A stretch of DNA of 64,000 nt from Unio delphinus (GCA_029339505.1 JAQISU010000094.1:2753501-2817500); one strand, 5' to 3'. Shown: positions 9,330 through 20,608, numbered from the stretch's first letter. The notes: generated by a model from the sequence alone, not told the origin. Made by a program: numbers and translations.

Positions 9330-12300
9330 CATCCTTGCGTCTATTGCACTCAAGGCAAGTCAACATCACATTATTTCTGACATGACCGAGATTGTTATTT
9401 TTTCTGTCAACGGTGAATTGGCGAGGATCCTTATCCGAAAACTGCCAACGCATTATACAATTGCAACTTGCGCAGTGATTATTTTGTTGTTTCTTCAAAG
9501 TGATTATTAATTCAGCATCAATATCAAATTCTCGTTGTTTTTTTTTTGTCTTGTTGTTTGTAACCGGAGAGTTTTTTATCAATAATATCATTATCATCGC
9601 CAATGATTTCATCATCGCCACTGGCTTCGCCAACGACAATTCTTCGAAGTTGATTTATTTTTCGTACTCTAGACACTGCGAGATAGACTAAATTTGACCA
9701 TTCTATGCGATTATCTACCATCCAAACAGTTGTATCCGATATAGTCAATCCCTGTGAAGAGTGTATTGTTGCTGCATAACCTAGCGTCCATGGGGATTTA
9801 TTAGCACGCAATGCATCTTCAACGACATTGATATCAACCAGCACAATATCATTTAATACGAGAATCTTCTTTTCACGCCCTGACTCTGTCAGGCCTGGAA
9901 TATCAACTTCGATGTTCTGTTTTCGCGTATCCGATGGCCTATAACATAACGGTACTGGAAGTGTTGCAAATTTTTGTTTATGCAATTCAAATAACTTCAT
10001 CTGAAGTGTGTCCCTGACTATTTTTCTACTTGCAATGATTAAATCATTTGGTCTCCACGCTTCCCAAAACTCATTCATGGGAGTTTCCGAAATTATTTCA
10101 CGGGTTATTTCACACTGGATTCTATCCGGTTGTAATCTAATTAGTTTCTTCAATTCTTTTAATTCATTATCAAGTGATCTATGATCAGTATCAATTTCTT
10201 CATAATAGTCTACAAAACCCTTTAGCCATTCATGGGGGGATGCACCGACAAATGGTGGTGGTTGCCCGTGATCACCGCACATGACGACTTTTGTATTCTT
10301 CAATAACAACCACTCAAGAAATATTTTTAAGACATCTTCGGACACTGTGTCTATTTCATCCCAAATGATAATTTCAGGAATAAATTTCTCTCCCATGCGC
10401 TCAGGAGTCCATTTATCTCCCTTGCATCGGAAAAAGCTGTGATAAGTGCAGGCATTTACCCCTCTCTGTATCATTTCTCTTGCAAGTCTGTGAGTCGGTG
10501 TTAGCACAATCATGTTTGGATTGGAAACGCTAGCGTTTCTACGGAATAACTCAATTTCCCGGGTTGTTTTTCCTGACCCACCACAGCCGTTTAAATAAAC
10601 TGTTTTATACAGGCATATTGGATCAGAAATCGGTGGTGCACTAGAAAATTCTGAACACTGATTGCTTTCTAAGTAATTATTTTCAATGGTAACATCTGCT
10701 GATTGAATATAATCATGAATCATTTCTTTCTTAATTCTCCATGATCCCCATTTCTCGTTGCCAGTAGCCTTAAAATCAGCCATTTTGCTATTTATGTAAA
10801 ATGAATCAGTAGCAACTCTAACTGCGGTGGTAGGAAATCTATTGATCATTGAAAACAGATTGATAGAAGCATAACCGAGCATAGAAGCTCTCAAATGTGT
10901 GTACTGCGGATGGTATCCATCATTGTAGGTAACAATTGTACCCAATTTGGTTCCATCGGACAGAAATGCGTCCTTACGATTGACATATAGGCCCTTATTC
11001 GTTAGATCCGCCATTACAAAATCGTATTCAGCGTTGTCTATAATCAATCGTGAAGAATATTTCGTATTATCATCTTTGCCACCTTGGGTAAATTTACCGA
11101 TTATTCTTCGTCCAAGATTTTTTGCTTCATTGTTTCTGATTTCAAATAACTGTCTGGACCAATCCATGATTTGTTGTTCATTAAAATCAGGAAACAGTTT
11201 TCGCTCTTCGCTACTTATTTTTTCTAGATCAGCTTGTGGAAACCAGACTGATTTCTGTGCTCGATAGGATATAATTGCTTCACTGACAATTAATGATTTT
11301 AACATCTTACAATCAAGCATATACCGTAATAACACTATTGGCATCCAGTGTTTTTCAGACATGTGTTTACCAATCCAAAGATAACTACACGGATGAAGTC
11401 CTTCAGCCATTTCAAATGATACTACACAAGCGAATCCGGTTAAATCAAAATCAGGAAGTGGTCCATTAATCGCAACACGGGTCATTTCGTGTGTAGGGTG
11501 TCCAAATCGTTTGAAATATTTCTCACACTCTCCATACCCAAGAAAACTTCCTGGATAACACGCAATCATATCAACGGAAATAACGGTATCAGCGGTGTAT
11601 TTTGTGTTCCATAATCCTCAATGGCTGTATTCAAGACAGGATAATTTGACATCTGATAAAAACTCACTTCGGGTTGGTTTCCACGCGTTTTTCTTTCTAG
11701 CAAAATGTGCTGCAATGGATGGTACTGTGAAACAGTTTGCTAATAATTGATCTTCGATTTCCCCCTCAGAAAACTCACTAGCTAGTTGTTTCATTTGATT
11801 CTGCAGTTCTTCAGTACGGTATAATTCTCCGTTAGGCCTTACAAACTGATCAAATCTGCATTCCTCGTCTGAATTACTATGAAATAGCCACGCTGACACA
11901 GGATCGTTTTTACTCAAATGGTAAATAGCATCAAATAATTTCTGCTCTGAAAAAAACTCTTCGGTTTGGGATAGATATTTTACGGTTCTTTCCCGTGGGA
12001 ATATTGTTACTGCAGATGACCACGCGTGCGCGTTATGATCAATAATTTCAATGGGGGTTCCTTTTTTTGATTGATATTTCGGTTCTTTTAATACTTCACC
12101 GGTGATTGTCCTTACCGATATTGGAAATCTTAATGATGTTTCTAATTTAGTTATATCCTGAATTGTTGCTCCATGCTCTTTTACCGTGAACTCCCACTCG
12201 GTTATTTTTTTTCGTCTTAGATCAGTTAGTTTATTTCCCCGGGACGCATTTGTGAAGTGTTCTATTATTCGTTCTGCTACACAATTGAGCCCTGTCGAAT

Positions 12301-13084
12301 ATTTCATGGGTGCTAGTTTTGAAATATCAGGTTTTTCATTGAGCGGATAGATCCCGTAAACAACTGCTGTGACAGGATAAGATCTTTCGTAGTAGGGTTT
12401 ATCAATTCCAGTCAAAATTCCCGGTTTTGAATCCTGATTCACGGTGACAGTTTTTTTGCCCCTGAGAATGGGTTCAAATTTATCCCTAATAATCCATTTG
12501 TCATCTTCACGGATAATGAATTTGATTCGAAAAATATTTCCTTCTTTCCCAAGACGTGAAATGATCACTGCTGCTTTTTCATCATTCATGGTAGCGTCAA
12601 CAACACCATCAATTCGAAATGTTGACCAACAATAAGATGCCCCATCACGCTTGAATTCATTAAAACAGTCTCTGATGGGTTTATCAAGAATTTTATTCTT
12701 GGGTGTATTAGAAACTATATCAAGATTGAATTGAGCATCCTTCCATGGTGATCTCATGTTTCCGTCTCTTGGACGTTTGTTACGTTTTTTGGGTCTATCG
12801 CGATTAAATCTAGGATTGATTTTCAATAATCTCTTAAACTCTTTCATGTTTCCGTCTCTTGGACGTTTGTTACGCTTTTTGGGTCTATCGATATTAAATC
12901 TAGGATTGATTTTTAATAATCTCTTAAACTCTTTCACGTTTCCGTCTCTTGGACGTTTTTGACGTTTTTTTGGTCTATCGAGATTAAATCTAGGATTGAT
13001 ATTCAATAATCTCTTGAACTCTCTATCAGCATTGAATTTAGCATTTTTCGAAGTCAATCTCTTGAACTCCTTCATGCTATACAT
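9322..13084 (-). pseudogene. Replicase: basic repeats - PolB-like polymerase - SF1 helicase - HNH-like module (E2, two lesions)
   Basis: The frame starts MYSMKEFKRL and has three ~30-aa basic repeats (EFKRLLKINPRFN..RPKKR). A polymerase-like region follows: SVDMIACYPGS near residue 505 matches PolB motif A, RRIIGKFTQGG motif B and VATDSFYI motif C. Next is an SF1 helicase: GCGGSGKT near residue 830, IIIWDE, CGDHGQPPP and IHSSQGLTISDT near 1108. The end is a CxxC...CxxC module with FTVDRKNN, HNH-like. E2 has a TGA at 11618-11620 where E3 has a Gly codon, and one extra T in the plus-strand T-run at 9538-9547, which frameshifts before the HNH module. It would drive element replication. The helicase and HNH assignment is firmer than the polymerase. 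Confidence 0.85.
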
Positions 13085-13117
13085 AAAACAAACATTTAAA
13101 TGAAAGTTTTATGTATA
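13078..13117. promoter_or_regulatory. Divergent palindromic promoter, replicase/zinc-finger (E2)
   Basis: Perfect 12-bp arms TATACATAAAAC and GTTTTATGTATA (13078-13089, 13106-13117) flank AAACATTTAAATGAAA. It lies exactly between the divergent replicase and zinc-finger genes, and each arm carries a TATA-like element facing outward. The replicase ATG overlaps the left arm. Confidence 0.65.
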
Positions 13118-13138
13118 ATAAATCACTGCAAATAGCTC

Positions 13139-13355
13139 ATGATGGGAAATGTAACCCCGTGTAACAAATCATGCAGAAAAAATGAATACTGTAGGTATCA
13201 TATGCAAAGTTTTCGACGTGGAAGTCTTGGTCCGTTACCCTGTATTCGATGTGGGGTTGGGGTCAAGGGAAGATCACAATTGTGTATTGATTGTGGTGGT
13301 AAGCGATATAGGGAATTGAAGCGTTATTATGATAAAAGAATAAAAAATGGACAAT
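13139..13355 (+). pseudogene. Cys-rich zinc-finger protein, 5' part (E2, split by E3)
   Basis: The frame has CNKSCRKNEYCRYH followed by PCIRCGVGVKG and LCIDCGGKRY, i.e. two or three small Cys/His zinc knuckles, then a basic YYDKR tail. The E1/E3 start codon (ATGAATCAC) is ATAAATCAC here and the next Trp codon is TAG, so translation could only begin at the ATG at 13139. E3 cuts the gene after ACAAT. The C-terminal part is at 28405-28544. Likely a regulatory or DNA-binding protein; function unknown. Confidence 0.8.
13351..13355. repeat. Target-site duplication of E3, left (ACAAT)
   Basis: Lies in the zinc-finger coding sequence of E2. The uninterrupted version of this site can be read in E3 itself around 19899-19910. 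Confidence 0.95.
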
Positions 13356-13660
13356 AGCAGCAGAAGGGGCGAATCAGACAATATTTTTAGACAAGTTTTC
13401 ACTGAAATCACGCTTAAAAACAATGAAACCAGTGACATCAGGCCCCCAATGTGTGTGTGAATCTGATATCGTTTCATGGATTAGGTCCAAAAAAAAAATA
13501 TGAAAAAATCAATGAAATTAATGAAATCCTCCATCGATTTTTGGGAAAAAGGGACTACAACGTCGTTGTCACTACCCTCTCTGCTGCTAGAACTTTCAGT
13601 TGGGGTTAACCGAATATTTGATCCAGTCCGATACGATATCGTGTTCGAGGGTCATGTAAA
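13356..13660. repeat. E3 left terminal inverted repeat (~305 bp)
   Basis: Inverted match to 28081-28399. The outer 233 bp (13356-13588) is bounded by inverted AGCAGCAG/CTGCTGCT sequences. Between this unit and the ATPase stop both E3 ends have AGAACTTTCAGTTGGGG, where both E2 ends have only ATGGG. Confidence 0.95.
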
Positions 13661-14277
13661 TTTATTGTTACAAATCCGTGGGGGGTAGACTGAGCATGAC
13701 TAAAGAAATTTCTAAATTGATTGAAGTCCATATCGGAGCACCATGTCTGCCAAATATTTCGTAGCGTATGTGTATCAACGCCGTTTTATACAGCAAGCAT
13801 ATTACAGTTATCTCTAATCACTTTTGGAATCTGAGTGTAGCGTTGAGTGACATAAATCACATCCGTGTTTTTATGCCTGCCTCGGGAAAATATTCTAGCA
13901 GGATTTTTTTGATTATCTAACATGACATCGTCGTATACAACTAAATTGTTGATACTTCCATCGAGGTCATTCACGGATGGCGCCTCGTCAATATCGGTTA
14001 TAAATTCAATAACATCCTCGCCGGCAATCTCTGAAGCGTTTTCATTAAAATCTTTTAGCACTTCATAGCATCGTTGATCATCTACGCTAGGGGCAATTAA
14101 ATACAACTTATCCCACTTCATCCATCTCATTATTAAATTGAGCAACAATTGCGTTTTACCGGATCCAGATGGCCCGATTATAATTGCGCGGATAGAGTTT
14201 GGTAGCGCTGCATGATGCTTCACTGGTTCTCTTGTTTTAGTCGCTGAAAAATCAATTATATTCATATCTCTATACAT
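13606..14277 (-). pseudogene. Packaging ATPase with one nonsense codon (E3)
   Basis: Near-identical to the intact E2 copy, with Walker A and B preserved. TAA replaces a Phe codon at 13786-13788, about residue 164. The remaining ~60 codons, including the terminal-repeat-encoded tail, stay in frame. Confidence 0.92.
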
Positions 14278-14282
14278 AAATT

Positions 14283-14812
14283 ATGGATCTATATTGCGTG
14301 AAGTGTAAGGCGCGTACTGGCACAGATGACTTGACGACGATTACAACAAAAAATAACCGATCAGCGCTTTCTGGTAAATGCGTACAATGTAGTACAAAGA
14401 AATTTAGATTTGTTTCTAAACCCAAGGAACCCAAGGAACCTTTAAAAAAAAACGAGGAGGTGATATCGCTGCCAAATTAGCAAAACTCCCTGGAACCCCA
14501 TGGGCAAAATACCCCGGAGAAAAACACCTTCCAGGGTATAGTTATTGTGGACCGGGAACAAGACTTGATATTAGACTCAATGATCAAAATCAGCCCCGAC
14601 CCGGTGAGGAACCAATAAACGCTATTGATAAGGCCTGTCACCTTCATGATGTTGCTTATAAAAGCAGCAATTTGCAACACAGGCATCTAGCAGATGTGAA
14701 ATTAATTCATGCGTTGAATGCCATTCCTGATAAATCCTTCAAAGAAAAATTGGCTTCCTTTTTGATAAAATCGGCTATGAAAAGTAAATTGATGTTAGGT
14801 GCTGGTAATTAA
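14283..14812 (+). CDS. DUF5679 - phospholipase A2 frameshift protein (E3)
   Basis: Same two-frame layout as E2: a 65-aa zinc-ribbon frame (14283-14480) and an ATG-less -1 frame to 14812 with the PLA2 calcium loop (YCGPG) and His-Asp pair. No stops occur in either part. The predicted fused product is ~176 aa. Substitutions between E2 and E3 leave the A-run length (nine) and the phasing unchanged. Confidence 0.82.
14447..14453 (+). promoter_or_regulatory. Predicted -1 frameshift site A_AAA_AAC (E3)
   Basis: Zero-frame codons AAA (14448-14450) and AAC (14451-14453). The -1 frame then reads CGA GGA GGT into the PLA2 domain. A possible downstream stem pairs 14488-14495 with 14529-14536. Confidence 0.65.
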
Positions 14813-14819
14813 TAACAAC

Positions 14820-15764
14820 ATGGAATCTATTTATTATTCCCCAAGAGGATACTGGAAGGGTAACGCTGCAATCAGTAAACTCGCTAGCGCCGCAAAAGTG
14901 AAAAAAACCACTGCGGCTCATTGGTTATCCAAACAGGCACTATGGCAAATTTATCTACCACCGCCTAAACAAATTCAATTCTCGCATTTTGATGTGACCT
15001 TTCCTAATGAAGTTCATCAGGCTGATCTATTATTTCTGCCACATGATCGTGGTTACAAATATGCGTTAACTGTAGATGATATTGCAAGTCGATACAAAGA
15101 AGCAGAACCGTTAAAAACAAAATCGGCCACTGAAGTCGCTTCTGCATTTGAAAGGATTTATCGAAGGAGTCCTCTGCACTGGCCAAATCTGTTACAAGTT
15201 GACCCGGGCAAGGAATTTCAGGGTGCAGTGTTATCTACAATGAAATATTACAATGTCGCTATCAGACGAGGGCATACTGCACTGCATCGTGATCAGGCCA
15301 TTGTAGAACGATTTAATCGGATTCTTGCTGAGCGGTTATTTGGATATCAATATGCAAAAGAATTCATCCAAGAAAAAAGATCCCGTGAATGGGTTAAGAG
15401 ATTACCAGGTGTAGTTACCGCACTGAATAACGAGATTACTAGAACCATCAACATGAAACCTATCAACGCGATTAAAAAGAAGTCGATACCTGAAAAACCA
15501 CAAAAAGATTTCAAAGAACCAATTCTTGGTAGTAATGTCATTGTGAGGTACTTATACGAACCAGGAGAGCTTGAGGGTGGTACAAAAAGGGCTACTGATC
15601 CTATTTGGAGTGTTACTGCACACAAGATATCTAGTATAACACGATCTACGGGTAGACCTCCAATCTATAAACTGGATTCAACTGCCCCTCAGCGTGGGTT
15701 TACTAGACAACAATTACAAGTGATACCTGAGGATACTCAATTACCACCGCATGGGCTTAACTAG
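14820..15764 (+). CDS. DDE (rve) integrase, intact (E3)
   Basis: 314 aa from the ATG at 14820; a GTG-initiated extension would be unusual in a eukaryote. Catalytic triad: Asp69 in HQADLLF, Asp128 in VDPGKEF and Glu163 in QAIVERFN, with 34 residues between the last two, close to the usual 35. The N-terminal region lacks a classical HHCC zinc finger and instead has a small helical-looking WKGNAAISKLASAAKV block. The C-terminal ~110 aa (IVRYLYEPGELEGG, RATDPIWSV, RGFTRQQLQVIPEDTQLPP) is the SH3/chromo-like DNA-binding part of this family. It should catalyse strand transfer of element ends; all three insertions here imply a 5-bp staggered cut. It is the only intact integrase in the window. Confidence 0.96.
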   Translation: MESIYYSPRGYWKGNAAISKLASAAKVKKTTAAHWLSKQALWQIYLPPPKQIQFSHFDVTFPNEVHQADLLFLPHDRGYKYALTVDDIASRYKEAEPLKTKSATEVASAFERIYRRSPLHWPNLLQVDPGKEFQGAVLSTMKYYNVAIRRGHTALHRDQAIVERFNRILAERLFGYQYAKEFIQEKRSREWVKRLPGVVTALNNEITRTINMKPINAIKKKSIPEKPQKDFKEPILGSNVIVRYLYEPGELEGGTKRATDPIWSVTAHKISSITRSTGRPPIYKLDSTAPQRGFTRQQLQVIPEDTQLPPHGLN

Positions 15765-18700
15765 CACCCTTGCGTCTATTGCACTCAAGACAAGTCAACA
15801 TCACATTATTTCTGACATGACCGAGATTGTTATTTTTTCTGTCTACGGTGAATTGGCGAGGATCCTTATCCGAATACTGCCAACGCATTATACAATTGCA
15901 ACTCGCGCAGTGATTATTCTGTTGTTTCTTCAAAGTGATTATTAATTCAGCATCAATATCAAATTCTCGTTGTTTTTTTTTATCCTGTTGTTTGTAACCG
16001 GAGAGTTTTTTATCAATAATATCATTATCATCGCCAATGATTTTATCATCGCCAATGATTTCATCATCGCCTGACTCTGTCAGGACAATTCTTCGAAGTT
16101 GATTTATTTTTCGTACTCTAGACACTGCGAGATAGACTAAATTTGACCATTCTATGCGATTATCTACCATCCAAACAATTGTATCCGATATAGTCAATCC
16201 CTGTGAAGAATGTATCGTCGCTGCGTATCCTAGCGTCCATGGGGATTTATTAGCACGCAATGCATCTTCAACAACATTGATATCAACCAGCACAATATCA
16301 TTTAATACGAGAATCTTCTTTTCACGCCCTGACTCTGTCAGGCCTGGAATATCAACTTCGATGTTCTGTTTTCGCGTATCCGATGGCCTATAACATAACG
16401 GTACTGGAAGTGTTGCAAATTTTTGTTTATGCAATTCAAATAACTTCATCTGAAGTGTGTCCCTGACTATTTTTCTACTTGCAATGATTAAATCATTTGG
16501 TCTCCACATTTCCCAGAAATCATTCATGGGAGTTTCCGAAATTATTTCACGGGTTATTTCACACTGGATTCTATCCGGTTGTAATCTAATTAGTTTCTTC
16601 AATTCTTTTTATTTTTCATCAAGTGATCTATGATCGGTATCAATTTCTTCATAATAGTCTACAAAACCCTTTAGCCATTCATGGGGAGATGCACCGACAA
16701 ATGGTGGTGGTTGCCCGTGATCACCGCACATGACGACTTTTGTATTCTTCAATAACAACCACTCAAGAAATATTTTTAAGACATCTTCTGACACTGTGTC
16801 TATTTCATCCCAAATGATAATTTCAGGAATAAATTTCTCTCCCATGCGCTCAGGAGTCCATTTATCTCCCTTCCATCGGAAAAAGCTGTGATAAGTGCAG
16901 GCATTAACCCCTCTCTGTATCATTTCTCTTGCAAGTCTATGAGTTGGTGTTAGTACAATCATGTTAGAAACGCTAGCGTTTCTACGGAATAACTCAATTA
17001 CCCGGGTTGTTTTTCCTGACCCACCACAGCCGTTTAAATAAACTGTTTTATACAGGCATATTGGATCAGAAATCGGTGGTGCACTAGAAAATTCTGAACA
17101 CTGATTGCTTTCTAAGTAATTATTTTCAATGGTAACATCTGCTGATTGAATATAATCATGAATCATTTCTTTCTTAATTCTCCATGATCCCCATTTCTCG
17201 TTGCCAGTAGCCTTAAAATCAGCCATTTTGCTATTTATGTAAAATGAATCAGTAGCAACTCTAACTGCGGTGGTAGGAAATCTATTGATCATTGAAAACA
17301 GATTGATAGAAGCATAACCGAGCATAGAAGCTCTTAAGTGTGTGTACTGCGGATGGTATCCATCAGTGTAGGTAACAATTGTACCCAATTTGGTTCCATC
17401 GGACAGAAATGCGTCCTTACGATTGACATATAGGCCCTTATTCGTTAGATCCGCGATTACAAAATCGTATTCAGCGTTGTCTATAATCAATCGTGAAGAA
17501 TATTTCGTATTATCATCTTTGCCACCTTGGGTAAATTTACCGATTATTCTTCGTCCAAGATTTTTTGCTTCATTGTTTCTGATTTCAAATAACTGTCTGG
17601 ACCAATCCATGATTTGTTGTTCATTAAAATCAGGAAACAGTTTTCGCTCTTCGCTACTTATTTTTTCTAGATCAGGTTGTGGTAACCAGACTGATTTCTG
17701 TGCTCGATAGGATATAATTGCTTCACTGACAATTAATGATTTTAACATCTTACAATCAAGCATATACCGTAATAACACTATTGGCATCCAGTGTTTTTCA
17801 GACATGTGTTTACCAATCCAAAGATAACTACACGGATGAAGTCCTTCAGCCATTTCAAATGATACCACACAAGCGAATCCGGTTAAATCAAAATCAGGCA
17901 GTGGTCCATTAATTGCAACACGGGTCATTTCGTGTGTGGGGTGTCCAAATCGTTTGAAATATTTCTCGCATTCTCCATACCCAAGAAAACTTCCTGGATA
18001 ACACGCAATCATATCAACGGAAATAACGGTATCAGCGGTGTATTTTGTGTTCCATAATCCGCCGTGGCTGTATTCAAGACAGGACAATTTGACATCTGAT
18101 AAAAACTCACTTCGTGTTGGTTTCCACGCGTTTTTCTTTCTAGCAAAATGTGCTGCAATGGATGGTACTGTGAAACAGTTTGCTAATAATTGATCTTCGA
18201 TTTCCCCCTCAGAAAACTCACTAGCTAGTTGTTTCATTTGATTCTGCAGTTCTTCAGTACGGTATAATTCTCCGTTAGGCCTTACAAACTGATCAAATCT
18301 GCATTCCTCGTCTGAATTACTATGAAATAGCCACGCTGACACAGGATCGTTTTTACTCAAATGGTAAATAGCATCAAATAATTTCTGCTCTGAAAAAAAC
18401 TCTTCGGTTTGACATAGATATTTTACGGTTCTATCCCGTGGGAATAGTGTTACTGCAGATGACCACGCGTGCGCGTTATGATCAATAATTTCAATGGGGG
18501 CTCCTTGTGATTTATATTTCGATTCGTATAATACTTCTCCGGTGATTGTCCTTACCGATATTGGAAATCTTAATGATTTTTCTAATTTAGTTATATCCTG
18601 AATTGTTGCCCCATGCTCTTTTACCTTGAACTCCCACTCGGTTATTTTTTTTCGTCTTAGATCAGTTAGTTTATTTCCCCGGGACGCATTTGTGAAGTGT

Positions 18701-19635
18701 TCTATTATTCGTTCTGCTACACAATTGAGTCCTGTCGAATATTTCATGGGTGCTAGTTTTGAAATATCAGGTTTTTCATTGAGCGGATAGATCCCGTAAA
18801 CAACTGCTGTGACAGGATAAGATCTTTCGTAGTAGGGTTTATCAATTCCAGTCAAAATTCCCGGTTTTGAATCCTGATTCACGGTGACAGTTTTTTTGCC
18901 CCTGAGAATGGGTTCAAATTTATCCCTAATAATCCATTTGTCATCCTCACGGATAATGAATTTGATTCGAAAAATATTTCCTTCTTTCCCAAGACGTGAA
19001 ATGATCACTGCTGCTTTTTCATCATTCATGGTAGCGTCAACAACACCATCAATTCGAAATGTTGACCAACAATAAGATGCCCCATCACGCTTGAATTCAT
19101 TAAAACAGTCTCTGATGGGTTTATCAAGAATTTTATTCTTGGGTGTATTAGAAACTATATCAAGATTGAATTGAGCATCCTTCCATGGTGATCTCATGTT
19201 TCCGTCTCTTGAACGTTTGTTACGTTTTTTGGGTCTATCGATATTAAATCTAGGATTGATTTTCAATAATCTCTTAAACTCTTTCATGTTTCCGTCTCTT
19301 GAACGTTTGTTACGTTTTTTGGGTCTATCGATATTAAATCTAGGATTGATTTTCAATAATCTCTTAAACTCTTTCATGTTTCAGTCTCTTGGACGTTTGT
19401 TACGTTTGTTTCCGTCTATTGGACGTTTTTTGGGTCTATCGAGATTAAATCTAGGATTGATTTTTAATAATCTCTTAAACTCTTTCATGTTTCCGTCTCT
19501 TGGACGTTTTTGACGTTTTTTTGGTCTATCGAGATTAAATCTAGGATGGATTTTCAATAATCTCTTGAACTCTCTATCAGCATTGAATTTAGCATTTTTC
19601 GAAGTCAATCTCTTGAACTCCTTCATGCTATACAT
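15757..19635 (-). pseudogene. Replicase: basic repeats - PolB-like - SF1 helicase - HNH-like (E3, two stops)
   Basis: About 1,292 codons. A TGA at 19381-19383 interrupts the N-terminal repeats, though an ATG at 19375-19377 could reinitiate after it, and a TAA at 16609-16611 lies between helicase motifs. Everything else is open. There are four basic repeats of about 30 aa (90 bp) versus three in E2. Polymerase-like motifs A (DMIACYPG), B (IIGKFTQGG) and C (VATDSFY), helicase Walker A, DE box, HSSQG box and the C-terminal CASC...CLEC module are all present. A second acidic IIGDD repeat precedes the HNH-like module. The stop codon overlaps that of the integrase. Confidence 0.86.
19195..19575. 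repeat. 90-bp in-frame tandem repeats in the replicase N-terminus (E3)
   Basis: Four tandem units, one slightly altered, encode KEFKRLLKINPRFN + RPKKR-rich linkers. The same repeat occurs three times in E2 (about 12756-13010) and once, unexpanded, in E1. The Lys/Arg-rich units suggest DNA binding or nuclear targeting (inference). Confidence 0.85.
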
Positions 19636-19668
19636 AAAACAAACATTTAAATGAAAGTTTTATGTATA
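19629..19668. promoter_or_regulatory. Divergent palindromic promoter (E3)
   Basis: Identical to the E2 palindrome: 12-bp arms at 19629-19640 and 19657-19668 around a 16-bp AT-rich centre, between the replicase (leftward) and zinc-finger (rightward) starts. Confidence 0.65.
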
Positions 19669-20047
19669 ATGAATCACTGCAAATGGCTCATGATGGGAAA
19701 TGTAACCCCGTGTAACAAATCATGCAGAAAAAATGAGTACTGTAGGTATCATATGCAAAGTTTTCGACGTGGAAGTCTTGGTCCGTTACCCTGTATTCGA
19801 TGTGGGGTTGGGGTCAAGGGAAGATCACAATTGTGTATTGATTGTGGTGGTAAGCGATATAGGGAATTGAAGCGTTATTATGATAAAAGAATAAAAAAAT
19901 GGACAATCCATCAGAAATTATGACCCTGAAAAAGTCTTTGACCCTGACAACATCAAGGATAAAATCATAAGAACTCCGCAAGACTATATCGAAAGATTTT
20001 CCAGTGATGTAATTATTGAACCAAACACTGAATTAGACAAACAATAG
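19669..20047 (+). pseudogene. Cys-rich zinc-finger protein, frameshifted tail (E3)
   Basis: It starts MNHCKW and contains CNKSCRKNEYCRYH, CIRCG and CIDCG. An A-run near 19891 has one more A than the E2 copy, so the frame ends early (...TIHQKL) instead of entering the conserved acidic tail (DPEKVFDPDN...YIERFSSD) readable in the next frame to 20047. The tail is well conserved in E2, suggesting it is a real part of the protein. Confidence 0.78.
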
Positions 20048-20057
20048 AATAGTATAT

Positions 20058-20564
20058 ATGAACCAAGAATTCAGACCACATCCAGTGATTACAAAATATG
20101 AAGCGTCCAGTGATGGTACTGTCAGAAACCGTAGACTGAAAAAATCAGTTGGTTTTGTGAATAATCACGGGTACTTGATGTTTACTGTTGGCGGAGGAAA
20201 AGAAAAGAAAACTTATCTCAATCATCGTTTCGCATTTGAATGTTTTAATGGATTGATCAAAGATGGTTTTGTTATCGATCACAAGGATTCTAATCCGAAA
20301 AACAATTCTTTATCCAATCTGCAAGCTATCACACAGAGTGAGAATTTGAAAAGAGGGGAGACTGGCACTTGCAAAACGGTTGGGAAGAGACCTGTGACAT
20401 CTTTGAATACAACAACTAATGCAGAAATGATTTTTCAATCAATGAATGAAGCCGGTAAGTATTTCAATATTTGTCGATCTTCAGTACGAAGAGTTGCAGA
20501 GGGGATTTATCGATCGGCTATTTCAAAAAAGACGGGACAGAAAATTCGATTTAGTTATGTCTAA
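20058..20564 (+). CDS. NUMOD4-HNH-NUMOD1 homing-type endonuclease (E3)
   Basis: 168 aa. The N-terminal YEASSDGTVRNRRLKK is a NUMOD4-like motif. The HNH core is NHRFAFECFNGLI...FVIDHKDSNPKNNSLSNLQ, with His-Asp-His and Asn-Asn positions. The C-terminal MNEAGKYFNICRSSVRRVAEG is a NUMOD1/IENR1 helix-turn-helix. These nucleases nick or cut specific DNA and are common in phages and large DNA viruses. It follows the zinc-finger gene by ~10 bp, and its stop (TAATG) overlaps a possible ATG of the next frame. It may be a self-spreading passenger or a replication-associated nuclease. Confidence 0.9.
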   Translation: MNQEFRPHPVITKYEASSDGTVRNRRLKKSVGFVNNHGYLMFTVGGGKEKKTYLNHRFAFECFNGLIKDGFVIDHKDSNPKNNSLSNLQAITQSENLKRGETGTCKTVGKRPVTSLNTTTNAEMIFQSMNEAGKYFNICRSSVRRVAEGIYRSAISKKTGQKIRFSYV

Positions 20565-20608
20565 TGCGTCATAATTTCCAATTAGAGATATGTCATTCTT
20601 ATAGAATA

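Noticed and set aside
10947..11267. ORFs antisense to the replicase, repeated in E2 and E3
   Set aside because: Shadow frames of the long minus-strand gene; conserved only because the gene is.
14799..14819. GTG start for the integrase seven codons upstream
   Set aside because: A non-ATG start is unnecessary; ATG at 14820 is present in all three copies.
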